Notes: a model not told the origin generated them from the sequence alone. Counted from the first letter of the stretch, positions 16,388 to 24,274 are shown. The stretch: DNA of 45,801 bases from Arthrobacter celericrescens (GCF_003614925.1 NZ_QYLP01000089.1:1-45801), one strand, 5' to 3'. A program made the numbers and translations.

Positions 16388-17763
16388 GCGCGGGCCGTTT
16401 CTCGGACGCGGACCAGCTTCCGGTTCACGAATTCGTCCATGCCGTAACGGCCCAGTTCGCGCCCGACGCCGGACCTCTTGACGCCGCCGAACGGCAGTTC
16501 CGCCGAGCTGCCGCCGGCCTCGTTGATGTGGACCATGCCGGCTTCGATCCGGTCCGCCAAGGCGGCGGCACGGTCCTCGTCCACGGAGTGCACGGACGCG
16601 CCCAGGCCGAAGGGGGTGCCGTTGGCCACCTGGACGGCCTCGTCCTCGTCGCGCACCCGGAACACCATGGCCACGGGGCCGAAGAGTTCCTGCCGGTACG
16701 CGTCCATGGACTCGGTGACACCTGCCAGGACCATCGGCTTGAAGTAGGCGCCGGGCCGGTCCTGCCGCCCGCCGTCGAGCAGTATCTCGGCGCCCTGCAG
16801 CACTGCGCGGTCCACCTGGACCTGCAGGGACTCTGCGGCCGCCGCGGAGGACAGGGGGCCAAGGACAGTGCCCTCTTCGGCCGGGTCGCCCGGCTCAAGT
16901 GCGGCGGTCGCCGCAACGAAGCGGTCCACGAACTCGTCGTACACCTCGTCCACCACGATGAAGCGCTTGGCCGCGTTGCAGGCCTGCCCCGCGTTGAAGG
17001 TCCGGCTGCCCACGGCGAGCTTCACCACCTGGTCCAGGTTGCCGCCGTCGAGCACGATGAACGGGTCCGAGCCGCCCAGCTCCAGCACCACCTTCTTCAG
17101 CTCCGCGCCGGCGGCCGCGGCCACCGCCGCACCGGCCCGCTCGGACCCCGTGAGGGACACGCCCTGGACGCGGGGGTCCGCGATCAGGGCCGCCACCTGC
17201 TCATTGCTGGCGAAGAGGTTCACGTACGCGCCGTCCGGGGCGCCGGCGTCGCGGAAGATCTCCTCCATGGCCAGCGCGGACTCGGGGCACTGCGGCGCGT
17301 GCTTGAGCAGCACCGGGTTGCCGAGCATCAGGTTGGGCGCAGCGAAGCGGGCCACCTGGTAATAGGGGAAGTTCCACGGCATGATGCCCAGCAGCACGCC
17401 CAGGGGTTCCTTGCGGACCACGGTGCGGCCGCCGGCGACGGCGTCGATGGGCTCCTCGGCCAGGAAGCCGGGGCCGTTGTCCGCGTAGTAGCGGTAGATG
17501 GACACCACGATGTCCACCTCGCCGCGGGACTGGGCGATCGGCTTGCCCATTTCGCGGGTGATGATGGACGCCAGTTCCTCGCGGCGTTCGGCGTGCAGCC
17601 CGGCCACCCGGTGCAGCAGCGCGGAACGCTCCGCCGGGCTCAGCGCCTTGAGCGGGCCGCGGGCGGCCTCGGCGCGCGCTGCGGCTTCCTCGATCTGGGC
17701 GTCGGTGGCGGACGGGTAGACGGCTTCCACCGTTCCGGTGGCGGGGTTGGTCACCTTGTACAT
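16384..17763 (-). CDS. NAD(P)-dependent aldehyde dehydrogenase (succinate-semialdehyde type)
   Basis: 459-aa aldehyde dehydrogenase close to the GabD/Sad succinate-semialdehyde group. It converts an aldehyde and NAD(P)+ to the acid. Catalytic residues are visible: N131 in MPWNFPYYQ, K154, the general base E228 in LELGGSDPF and the nucleophile C262 in NAGQACNAAKRF. ELPFGGVKRSGVGRELG near the end is the usual C-terminal motif. ATG 17763 (MYKVTNPATG) marks the conserved start; the open frame continuing upstream is not homologous sequence. It is 62 bases after the ThDP gene and overlaps the FAD dehydrogenase gene. In this context the aldehyde may come from 2-oxoacid decarboxylation, as with 2-oxoglutarate to succinate semialdehyde or benzoylformate to benzaldehyde. 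Confidence 0.93.
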   Translation of the reverse strand: MYKVTNPATGTVEAVYPSATDAQIEEAAARAEAARGPLKALSPAERSALLHRVAGLHAERREELASIITREMGKPIAQSRGEVDIVVSIYRYYADNGPGFLAEEPIDAVAGGRTVVRKEPLGVLLGIMPWNFPYYQVARFAAPNLMLGNPVLLKHAPQCPESALAMEEIFRDAGAPDGAYVNLFASNEQVAALIADPRVQGVSLTGSERAGAAVAAAAGAELKKVVLELGGSDPFIVLDGGNLDQVVKLAVGSRTFNAGQACNAAKRFIVVDEVYDEFVDRFVAATAALEPGDPAEEGTVLGPLSSAAAAESLQVQVDRAVLQGAEILLDGGRQDRPGAYFKPMVLAGVTESMDAYRQELFGPVAMVFRVRDEDEAVQVANGTPFGLGASVHSVDEDRAAALADRIEAGMVHINEAGGSSAELPFGGVKRSGVGRELGRYGMDEFVNRKLVRVRETARA

Positions 17764-17825
17764 GCTGGTTCCGTTTCGTGAGGGGGTTACGGTGCTCAGG
17801 GTTCTCGGTATCACGGCGCGCTGAA

Positions 17826-19490
17826 TTACGGTTCCAGGAGGGCCTGGTCGGCCACCACGTGGATGAGGGCGCTCACCCGGCGGGTCAGCACGGCGTCCAG
17901 GGCGCGTTCGACGGCGTCCGCCGCCTCCTTGTCGCTGCGCACGGTTTCGCCGTGACCGCCGAAGGCCCGGGAGAGGGCCGCGAAGTCCGGGTTCGCCAGC
18001 TGCGTGCCGCTTACCCGTCCCGGGAAGTGCTTTTCCTGATGGGCGCGGATGGTGGAGTACTGGCTGTTGTCGAGCACGATCGAGAGGACCGGCGCCCCGT
18101 ACTGGGCGGCGGTGGCCAGTTCCTGGCCGTTCATGAGGAACTCGCCGTCGCCGCAGACCGCCACGGCCAGGCGTCCCGGGTTCGCCAGGACGGAGGCGAC
18201 GGCGGCCGGGATGGAATAGCCCATGGAACCGTTGCGGGTGGCCAGCTGGGAGGGGAACACCTCGGTGGGGAAGAAGCGCTGCGCCCACAGGGTGTGGTTG
18301 CCGGCGCCGAGGGTGTTGACGGCGTCGTGCGGCAGCCGCGCGACCAGTTCCCGCATGACCGTGCTCATGTGCGCGGTGCCTTCGGCGGTGGGCGGCAGGG
18401 CGGCGTCGTCCGCGATTTCCGCGTACGCCAGGTGCGCCGCGTGCCCGGCAGACGTCCAGCCGGCCCAGTCGCCCTTGCGGCCCAGCTCAGCGGCGTCGCC
18501 GAGGGCACCAATGGCGTCCGCGAGGGCCACCGGGGAGGCCAGGACGTGGGAACTGACGGCGCCGGAACGGCCGCGCAGGGTGGAGTCGATCGAGACGAGG
18601 TGGTTGACGGCGTCGGGACGCTGGCGGAGCGTGAACCCGTCCGTGGCGACGTCGCCGGGCACAGCCCCGACCGCGACGACGACGTCCGCCTCCTCGAACA
18701 TGCGCGCCACGGTGTCGTTGCGGCTGTAGCCGAGGGAACCCAGGTTGACGGGCGAGGAGAACGGGATGCGGTCAGACGCGTGCCAGTCCTGCGCGACCGG
18801 CAGGCCGTTGCGCTCGGCGAAGGCGGTGATGGTGGCGGCGGCCTGCGGGGTCCAGCGCTGGCCGCCGACGAAAAGGAGCGGCTTCTCCGCGCCGCGCAGG
18901 GCGTCCAGGAGGGTGGCCAGCTCCGCGGGGGAAACGGCGCCTTCGGCCACCGGGATGGGCCGGGTCAGGGGGCCTTCGAAGACCTTGGTGATGACGTCCT
19001 CCGGGAGGCCGACCACCACGGGTCCGGGGCGGCCGGACTTCGCGGCGAAGAAGGCCTCCGCCACGACTTCCGAGGCGCGGCCGGGCTCGTCCAGCACGAA
19101 GACGCGCTTCGCCTGCGTGCCGAACCAGGCGTTGGGGTCGAACTCCTGGAAGGACTCCCGCATGCGGTCAGCGACCGGCACCAAGCCAACGAACAGGACC
19201 ATCGGGGTGCCATCCTGCCAAGCGGTGTGCAGGGCGATGAAGGCGTTTGCGGCGCCCGGGCCGCGGGTCACCATGGCCACGCCCGGCTCGCCGGTGATCT
19301 TGCCGTGGGCCTCGGCCATGTAGCTGGCACCGCCCTCCTGGCGGACCACCACGGTTTCGATGTCCGCACCGTGCAGGCCGTCCAGGACGGCGAGGTAGCT
19401 TTCGCCGGGGACAGCGAAGACGCGCTTGACGCCGTGCAGGGCAAGCGAATCGACGATCGCCTGGCCGGCGTGCTGGGGTTTGGGGCTCAC
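17826..19490 (-). CDS. ThDP-dependent enzyme (acetolactate synthase/decarboxylase-like)
   Basis: 554-aa enzyme with the three-domain layout of the POX/ALS/BFD family: an N-terminal PYR domain with the cofactor-activating E52 in VVRQEGGASYMAEA, a central domain (about 190-330), and a C-terminal PP domain with GDGEFLMNGQEL ... LDNSQYST for Mg and diphosphate. TRGPGAANA resembles acetolactate synthase. The active-site His of benzoylformate decarboxylase at the matching place is absent, and no HH dyad of pyruvate decarboxylases is seen. Decarboxylase or carboligase are both possible. The start is GTG 19490 with GGAG about nine bases before. It heads the operon with the aldehyde dehydrogenase and the FAD dehydrogenase, which favours a 2-oxoacid substrate. 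Confidence 0.9.
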   Translation of the reverse strand: MSPKPQHAGQAIVDSLALHGVKRVFAVPGESYLAVLDGLHGADIETVVVRQEGGASYMAEAHGKITGEPGVAMVTRGPGAANAFIALHTAWQDGTPMVLFVGLVPVADRMRESFQEFDPNAWFGTQAKRVFVLDEPGRASEVVAEAFFAAKSGRPGPVVVGLPEDVITKVFEGPLTRPIPVAEGAVSPAELATLLDALRGAEKPLLFVGGQRWTPQAAATITAFAERNGLPVAQDWHASDRIPFSSPVNLGSLGYSRNDTVARMFEEADVVVAVGAVPGDVATDGFTLRQRPDAVNHLVSIDSTLRGRSGAVSSHVLASPVALADAIGALGDAAELGRKGDWAGWTSAGHAAHLAYAEIADDAALPPTAEGTAHMSTVMRELVARLPHDAVNTLGAGNHTLWAQRFFPTEVFPSQLATRNGSMGYSIPAAVASVLANPGRLAVAVCGDGEFLMNGQELATAAQYGAPVLSIVLDNSQYSTIRAHQEKHFPGRVSGTQLANPDFAALSRAFGGHGETVRSDKEAADAVERALDAVLTRRVSALIHVVADQALLEP

Positions 19491-19562
19491 GGGTTCTGCT
19501 CCACATCACTGGGGGATTGCTTGTTCCCAACCAGTATCTGGAGGCGCAAACCATGCCGTCCA

Positions 19563-19598
19563 ATACTTGTTTCGCAGGGTTCTCATACCTGTTTGGCA
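19563..19598. promoter_or_regulatory. Direct repeats upstream of ThDP gene
   Basis: ATACTTGTTTCGCA (19563-19576) and ATACCTGTTTGGCA (19585-19598) match at 12 of 14 positions with a 22-base period, about two helical turns. They lie 73-108 bases upstream of GTG 19490, a position suited to an activator or repressor. The adjacent LysR protein is one candidate. Confidence 0.4.
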
Positions 19599-19619
19599 TA
19601 GGCTCGGCGTACTTAAGCA

Positions 19620-19677
19620 TCGATTGCTCCGTATCTGTCGTTTTGAGGGTCCAAAACGACAGATACGGAGCAATCGA
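19620..19677. repeat. 26-bp perfect hairpin after lysR
   Basis: Arms 19620-19645 and 19652-19677 are perfectly complementary over 26 bp around a 6-base loop (AGGGTC). The arm core reads CTCCGTATCTGTCGTTTTG. It begins 13 bases after the LysR stop and ends well before the ThDP gene, so it may act as a terminator. Its length and perfection suggest a dispersed intergenic repeat. On the minus strand no T-run follows. Confidence 0.7.
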
Positions 19678-19690
19678 CGGGGGAAGGGAC

Positions 19691-20602
19691 TCACGCACCC
19701 AGGGTGATCTCCTCGGCAGTCAGGAACTCCCGGATGCGCAGGGCGAGCTCCTCGATGACGGCTTCGGCGTAGTGCCCCGGAAGCCAGGCCACATGCAGGG
19801 ACAGGCCCAGCGGCCGGGCCCCGTAGACGTCCTCGTCCAGCACCAGGATGGGGTGGGCGCCGTAGAGGGGGCGCTCGGTGGAGAATCCGACGCCGTGCCC
19901 GGCCACGGCGAGGGCCATGATGCTTTGACCGTCGTCGCATTCGGTGACGCTGCTGAAGGTCACATCGTGCCTGCTCAGGGCGTCGTCGAGGAGGAAGCGG
20001 CTCACGCTGTGGTGCGAGGTGAGGATGGCGGGCACGCCGGCGAACGCGGACAGCGGCAGTTGCCGGACGCCGTCGCGCGCCCATTCATGGTCCCGCGGCA
20101 CATAGGCACGCACGGGCACCCGGCCCAGCGGGACATGCCGGAGCGCGCCGTCGGGGGCCTGCGGCGAAACGGCGAAATCGCAGCCCTGCCGGAGGGACTC
20201 CGTCATCTCGAAATGGCTGGTCTCGCGGGCCACCAGCTGCGGATCCGCCGGTGTCATGGTGGCGATGAACGGCGCCAGGAAGGTCCGGAGGGAGGCGCTG
20301 GTGGCTGCGACCGTCAGGCGTTCCACCTTCCCGGTGCGCAGCAGGGTGGCCGCGTTTTCGAAGTCGAGCGCCTCCACCACCAGGCGGCGGGCGGCGGGCA
20401 CCAGGGCCAGGCCCGCCGCCGTCAGGGCAAGGCGGCTGCCCTGGGGTTCGAAGAGCTCAAGCTTGAGCTCCCGCTCCAGGGTCTTGATCTGCCGGCTCAG
20501 CGCGGGCTGGGCCATGTGCAGCTTGTCCGCAGCCCCGGTGACCGTGCCGTGGTCGACGACGGCCAGGAAGTACTGCAGGCGGCGAAGGTTCATGAAGCCC
20601 AT
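19691..20602 (-). CDS. LysR-family transcriptional regulator
   Basis: 303-aa LysR-type regulator. The N-terminal winged helix-turn-helix (about residues 4-63) reads MNLRRLQYFLAVVDHGTVTGAADKLHMAQPALSRQIKTLE (given in parts: LRRLQYFLAVV, TGAADKLHMAQPALSRQI). A linker helix and a two-lobed effector-binding domain follow (VAATSASLRTFLAPFIA ... VAGHGVGFSTERPLYG). ATG 20602 follows a GGGG-type site; ATG 20593 (MNLRRL) is an alternative. It is the last gene of the MHS-RidA-RraA operon, 18 bases after the RraA stop. A LysR-type T-N11-A palindrome lies in front of that operon at 23079-23095, so control of its own operon is likely. The inducer is unknown. Confidence 0.93.
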   Translation of the reverse strand: MGFMNLRRLQYFLAVVDHGTVTGAADKLHMAQPALSRQIKTLERELKLELFEPQGSRLALTAAGLALVPAARRLVVEALDFENAATLLRTGKVERLTVAATSASLRTFLAPFIATMTPADPQLVARETSHFEMTESLRQGCDFAVSPQAPDGALRHVPLGRVPVRAYVPRDHEWARDGVRQLPLSAFAGVPAILTSHHSVSRFLLDDALSRHDVTFSSVTECDDGQSIMALAVAGHGVGFSTERPLYGAHPILVLDEDVYGARPLGLSLHVAWLPGHYAEAVIEELALRIREFLTAEEITLGA

Positions 20603-20620
20603 CTTGCCCCAGCCTGCCGC

Positions 20621-21241
20621 TCACGTGGCCAGCAGGCCATCCAGTGCCTCCCCGGAACGGATCCGTGCGAGCAGTTCCGGCTCCGCGGCGTCGGACGCTT
20701 CGGCCAGCGGCAGCACGTCGGCCAGCACTTCGGGCGCGAAAACCGCAACGCCGTTGTCGTCCGCGAGCACCAGCCCGCCGTCGGTGACCGGCACGCCCGC
20801 AAGATCGAGCACGACGCCGGTAGCTGAGCCGGTGCCGCCGTGCCGCTTGGTGGTGAGGCAGCTGGTGCCGCGGGCGTGGATGCTCAGGCCGGAGGCCCGC
20901 AGGTCGGCAAGGTCCGTCACGGCCCCATCCACCACCACGCCGACGGCGCCGCGCGCGACGATCGCGGCCGCCGTGACGGCGCCGAGCGGGGCGTGCCTGT
21001 GGTCGCCGGACATGTCCACCACCAGGAAATCCCCGGGGCGAAGGCCCAGGATGGCCCGGTTCATGGCGAGTGCGTCCTGTCCCGCGATCCGCACGGTCCG
21101 GACCCGGCCCGCCACTGTTCCCTGCCCTGCCACACGGCGGATCGCGGGCGGAAGGAAGCCGTCCTCCAGGAAGTGACCCAGGGTTGGGACGCTGACCCGG
21201 GACAATCGGTCGAGGAGCTCGTTGGTCAGGGTCGCGGTCAC
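20621..21241 (-). CDS. RraA-like / HMG-CHA-aldolase-fold protein
   Basis: 206-aa protein of the RraA/'dimethylmenaquinone methyltransferase' fold, shared by 4-hydroxy-4-methyl-2-oxoglutarate/4-carboxy-4-hydroxy-2-oxoadipate aldolases, oxaloacetate decarboxylases and RNase E inhibitors. Fold motifs are LRPGDFLVVDMSGD (about 67-80), the GAVTAAAIVARGAVGVVVDGAV stretch (88-108, with GAVTAAAIV then GVVVDGAV), and DGGLVLADDNGV. The usual catalytic Arg-Asp pair after DGAV is Thr-Asp here (T109, D110), so normal aldolase chemistry is doubtful. The start is GTG 21241, overlapping the RidA stop by four bases (GTGA). The context of RidA, MHS transporter and LysR indicates a catabolic role. Confidence 0.88.
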   Translation of the reverse strand: MTATLTNELLDRLSRVSVPTLGHFLEDGFLPPAIRRVAGQGTVAGRVRTVRIAGQDALAMNRAILGLRPGDFLVVDMSGDHRHAPLGAVTAAAIVARGAVGVVVDGAVTDLADLRASGLSIHARGTSCLTTKRHGGTGSATGVVLDLAGVPVTDGGLVLADDNGVAVFAPEVLADVLPLAEASDAAEPELLARIRSGEALDGLLAT

Positions 21242-21627
21242 GCCCGGCCTCCGGGTGCCAGAACGGCCACGCAGTCGATCTCCAGCGCGACGCCCCACAG
21301 GCTCACGCACACCGTGGTGCGGGCGGGCCGGTGGTCGCCGAAGAACTCGGCGTAGACCCGGTTGTAGGGTTCCAACTGTTCCTCGGCGGTCAGGTAGCCG
21401 TTGCACTTGACCACGTGTTCCAGCCCGGACCCGGCCTCCTCCAGCACGGAGCGCAGGTTTTCCAGGGTCCGCCGGACCTGAGCCTCGAAGTCCTCAGGCT
21501 GGTCGTCCAGCCCGCCGGGGCCCGAGGGCAGCTGCCCGGTGACGAAGACGAAGCCGTTGGCCGCGACCGCCTGGGAGAACGGCCCGACGGCGGGTGCGAG
21601 CCCGGGTGCCCCGGTGACGCGCTGCAT
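21238..21627 (-). CDS. RidA/YjgF-family deaminase
   Basis: 129-aa protein of the Rid (YjgF/YER057c/UK114) family, which hydrolyses reactive enamines/imines to 2-oxoacids and ammonia or serves as a specialised catabolic deaminase. It has GPFSQAV near residue 15, FVTGQLP, the conserved arginine in RPARTTVCV and the acidic residue in LEIDCVAV, so it should keep Rid activity. It most likely forms a trimer. The start ATG overlaps the transporter stop by one base (TGATG), and its stop overlaps the RraA-like start. This tight coupling implies a pathway producing an enamine/imine or an aminated intermediate. Confidence 0.9.
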   Translation of the reverse strand: MQRVTGAPGLAPAVGPFSQAVAANGFVFVTGQLPSGPGGLDDQPEDFEAQVRRTLENLRSVLEEAGSGLEHVVKCNGYLTAEEQLEPYNRVYAEFFGDHRPARTTVCVSLWGVALEIDCVAVLAPGGRA

Positions 21628-22991
21628 CAGGCCTCCTGCTTCGCGGCCGGGGCCTCATCGACGGCGTCGATGTTGCCGTAACGGGTCTCACCCAGGATGA
21701 ACAGGGCCACGAGGGAGAGTCCCGCGGCGGCCAGGATGTACCAGGCGATCGAGGAGCTCTGGCCGGTCAGGCCCAGCAGCCAAGTGGTGATGAACGGGGT
21801 GGCGGCCGAGCCCAGCAGGCCGGAGAGCATGTAGGCCACGGACAGGCCCGAGTAGCGGACCTTCGAACCGAAGAGCTCCGCAAGGAAGGTGGCGATGGGG
21901 CCGTAGTTGGCGCAGAACGCGGTCATCATGGCCAGGTAGGCCACGAAGAGCAAGGCCACGGACTTGGTGTCCATGAGCCAGAACATCGGGAAGGCCAGGA
22001 CGGCTTCGGCGGCGACGCCGGCGTAGATGATCGGCTTGCGGCCGTACTTGTCGGAGAGGCGGCCGAAGAACGGGATGAGGAACAGGCCGAGGGCGCAGGC
22101 GGCCAGGACCACCCAAAGCATGAGGGTTTCGGAGTGGCCCAGCGTCTTCTTGCCGTAGGACACGCCGGAGGCCACCAGCAGGGTGAAGGTGCTGCCAGTG
22201 GAGAGGGTGGCCACGCCGCCCAGGATCACCTGCTTCCAGTACTTGGCCATGAGGGCCGCGAAGGGGATCTTGGCCTTGGCGCCCTGCTCCTTGACCGCCT
22301 GGAAGGACGGGGTTTCCTCGATGTTCAGCCGGATGTAGATCCCCACGGCCACCAGCAACACGGAGGCCAGGAACGGGATGCGCCAACCCCAGCTGTGCAG
22401 GGCGTCCTCGCTGACCGCGGAGGCCACGATCAGGAACGCGACATTGGCGATCAGCGTTCCGGCGGGAACCCCCACCTGGACCAGCGAACCGAAGAAGCCG
22501 CGGCGGTTGGCGGGAGCATGCTCAACGGTCATCAGCACGGCGCCGCCCCATTCGCCGCCGAGGGCCAGGCCCTGGATCACACGGAGCAGGAGCAGCAGGA
22601 GCGGGGCCATGACGCCGATCGCGCCGTAGTCCGGCAGCAGGCCGATGGCGAAGGTGGCCGCGCCCATGGTGAGCAGGGAAACCAGGAGCATGGACTTGCG
22701 GCCCAGCCGGTCACCGAAGTGCCCGAACACGATGGCCCCGACCATGCGGGCCACGTAGGCGGACGCGAAGGTGCCGAAGGCGAGCATGGTGCCCACGATG
22801 GGGTCGAAGCTGGGGAAGAAGATCTTGTTGAAGACCAGGGCGGAGGCGGTTCCGAAGACGAACAGGTCGTACCACTCGACCGTGGTGCCGATGACGCTGG
22901 CGAACGCGATCTTGTTCATCTTCTTCTGGTCCAGACGTTGTTCCCGGACCGTGCCGGGAAGCACCGTTGACGGAGGGACAGGAGAGGTCAT
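21627..22991 (-). CDS. MHS-family (MFS) transporter
   Basis: 454-aa twelve-helix metabolite:H+ symporter. The signatures are TTVEWYDLFVFGTASAL in helix 1, HFGDRLGRKSML between helices 2 and 3, GGEWGGAVLMTVEHAP after helix 4, and GRLSDKYGRKP in the second half. GGAG lies six bases before ATG 22991. It is the first gene of a four-gene overlapping operon (transporter, RidA, RraA-like, LysR) and presumably imports the pathway substrate, probably a carboxylate. Its upstream region carries two palindromes (23018-23035 and 23079-23095). It is a different subtype from the MHS gene at 24389, so two different substrates or a substrate pair may be handled. Confidence 0.93.
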   Translation of the reverse strand: MTSPVPPSTVLPGTVREQRLDQKKMNKIAFASVIGTTVEWYDLFVFGTASALVFNKIFFPSFDPIVGTMLAFGTFASAYVARMVGAIVFGHFGDRLGRKSMLLVSLLTMGAATFAIGLLPDYGAIGVMAPLLLLLLRVIQGLALGGEWGGAVLMTVEHAPANRRGFFGSLVQVGVPAGTLIANVAFLIVASAVSEDALHSWGWRIPFLASVLLVAVGIYIRLNIEETPSFQAVKEQGAKAKIPFAALMAKYWKQVILGGVATLSTGSTFTLLVASGVSYGKKTLGHSETLMLWVVLAACALGLFLIPFFGRLSDKYGRKPIIYAGVAAEAVLAFPMFWLMDTKSVALLFVAYLAMMTAFCANYGPIATFLAELFGSKVRYSGLSVAYMLSGLLGSAATPFITTWLLGLTGQSSSIAWYILAAAGLSLVALFILGETRYGNIDAVDEAPAAKQEA

Positions 22992-23017
22992 GGAGGGCTC
23001 CAGAGGGTTCGGGGAGT

Positions 23018-23035
23018 GGGATACCTCACTATCCC
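23018..23035. promoter_or_regulatory. Inverted repeat GGGATA-N6-TATCCC
   Basis: Perfect 6-bp arms (23018-23023 and 23030-23035) with a 6-base spacer, 27-44 bases before the transporter start codon. It could overlap the -10 or the transcription start, so it may be a repressor site or a leader hairpin. Confidence 0.4.
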
Positions 23036-23078
23036 CAGAGGCCCGGCATGCTGTCTAAGACCTAACTTGGATCATGCC

Positions 23079-23095
23079 CATGCCGTTCCGGCATG
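23079..23095. promoter_or_regulatory. LysR-type box upstream of MHS operon
   Basis: CATGCCG-TTC-CGGCATG is a 17-base palindrome containing T-N11-A (T23081, A23093), the classic LysR-type recognition pattern, centred 96 bases before ATG 22991. Two more half sites (CATGCC at 23073, CGGCATG at 23044-23050) lie nearby. The LysR encoded at the end of this operon is the natural candidate. Confidence 0.6.
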
Positions 23096-23113
23096 AGTTT
23101 TCGTAGTGCGGCC

Positions 23114-24262
23114 TCACGCCCAAGCGACCACGAGGCGGGCAGCCTGCTCCGGGACCGACAGGTCGATGCCGGTCACCTCCTGGAACCTCGCCATGCGGTT
23201 CAGGATCGTGTTGCGGTGGCAGAAGAGGGCCGCCGCCGTCGCGGTGACGTTCCCCGTGGCCAGGATCGAGCGGGCCGTCTCCTCCAGCCGCTCCCGCTCG
23301 CTCGGGCGGCAGGCTTCGAGGGAGCGGTCGACGGCGGCCCGGAGGGGGAGCCGGGCGTCCTCCAGGAGCCGCCGGGCCACCCGTGGCCACGCGGACTCGG
23401 TGTCGAGGGGGCCGTCGTCGCCCTCGTGCGCCACCCGGGCCAGGGCCTCGGCTTCCAGCGCGGCGTCCCGGATGCCGGCAAGTCCGCGCACCGAGGGAAC
23501 CAGTCCGCACGGGATCCTCGAAAGCCCCGGCGGCAGCGGGGAGCCGCCGGCCGGAATCTTCCAGAAGCCGTACACCAGGTCCCCGGATTCGTAGATGTAC
23601 ACCCTCGACCGCACCGCCGGGGCCACCCCGAGGGTCCTCAGGACGGCGCCGGCCTCGCCCCGGGCCGCCGCGAGAGAGAGCGCCGCTTCGGGATCCAGTC
23701 CCAGGGCGGCGCCGATCCGTTGCAGGCTCTCGGGTCCCTGGCCGCCCGGCGCGAAGACCTGGGCAATGAAGTCCCGTTCCACCACGGCTTCTTCATGCGC
23801 CATGCGGACCCGCTCGTCGAGGTAGCCGTTCCGGGTCTGGGTGGCGTACTGGTCCACGACGTTCCAGACTTCCTCCACGCGGGAGTTCAGCGCGGCGCCG
23901 TCCGCAGGGTCCACCAGGGCCAGCAGTTCGGTCCAGATCACGGGGAAATCGAGGCGGACGGCGGACATCAGGGACTCGGGCGGAATGCCCGCCCGTGCGC
24001 GCCGGCCCCCGAGTGCCCGTGCGGCGCTGGCGAGTTCGCCGTCGAGTTCGGTCCGGCCGTTGCGCAGCGCCGCCACCAGCTGCTCGAAGGTCTGCTTCGC
24101 CGTCGTGAGCAGTTCCTCCGTGGTCACGCCGCCGCTGGCGTACTCCGGGATCGCCGAGATCCTCTCCACGAAGCCGGCAGCCATGCGGGGCACCTGCGCG
24201 GCCAGCCGCGTCAGGAGCCCGTCCCATCCTTCACCAGGAGTCCAACGGGATTCATTGTGCAT
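23114..24262 (-). CDS. PucR-family transcriptional regulator
   Basis: 382-aa regulator with the PucR/CdaR-type C-terminal helix-turn-helix: GNVTATAAALFCHRNTILNRM (split GNVTATAAALF / CHRNTILNRM) at about residues 335-357, followed by FQEVTGIDL. The N-terminal 150 residues are helical, and the middle (about 155-270) probably forms the GGDEF-like ligand-sensing fold of this family. PucR regulators commonly control purine, amino-acid or other nitrogen-compound catabolism. It is divergent from the MHS3-amidohydrolase-amidase operon and sits upstream of the MHS2 operon on the same strand, so it could control either. ATG 24262 lacks a ribosome site, but TAGAAT ends six bases upstream. Confidence 0.9.
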   Translation of the reverse strand: MHNESRWTPGEGWDGLLTRLAAQVPRMAAGFVERISAIPEYASGGVTTEELLTTAKQTFEQLVAALRNGRTELDGELASAARALGGRRARAGIPPESLMSAVRLDFPVIWTELLALVDPADGAALNSRVEEVWNVVDQYATQTRNGYLDERVRMAHEEAVVERDFIAQVFAPGGQGPESLQRIGAALGLDPEAALSLAAARGEAGAVLRTLGVAPAVRSRVYIYESGDLVYGFWKIPAGGSPLPPGLSRIPCGLVPSVRGLAGIRDAALEAEALARVAHEGDDGPLDTESAWPRVARRLLEDARLPLRAAVDRSLEACRPSERERLEETARSILATGNVTATAAALFCHRNTILNRMARFQEVTGIDLSVPEQAARLVVAWA

Positions 24263-24268
24263 TCACAC

Positions 24269-24274
24269 ATTCTA
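24269..24274 (-). promoter_or_regulatory. -10 box, leaderless start of pucR-type gene
   Basis: TAGAAT ends six bases before ATG 24262. The intervening GTGTGA is not a ribosome site. Confidence 0.5.

Noticed and set aside
17764..18288. N-terminal extension of the aldehyde dehydrogenase
   Set aside because: It overlaps the ThDP gene in another frame and has no homologous content. The conserved start MYKVTNPATG is at 17763.
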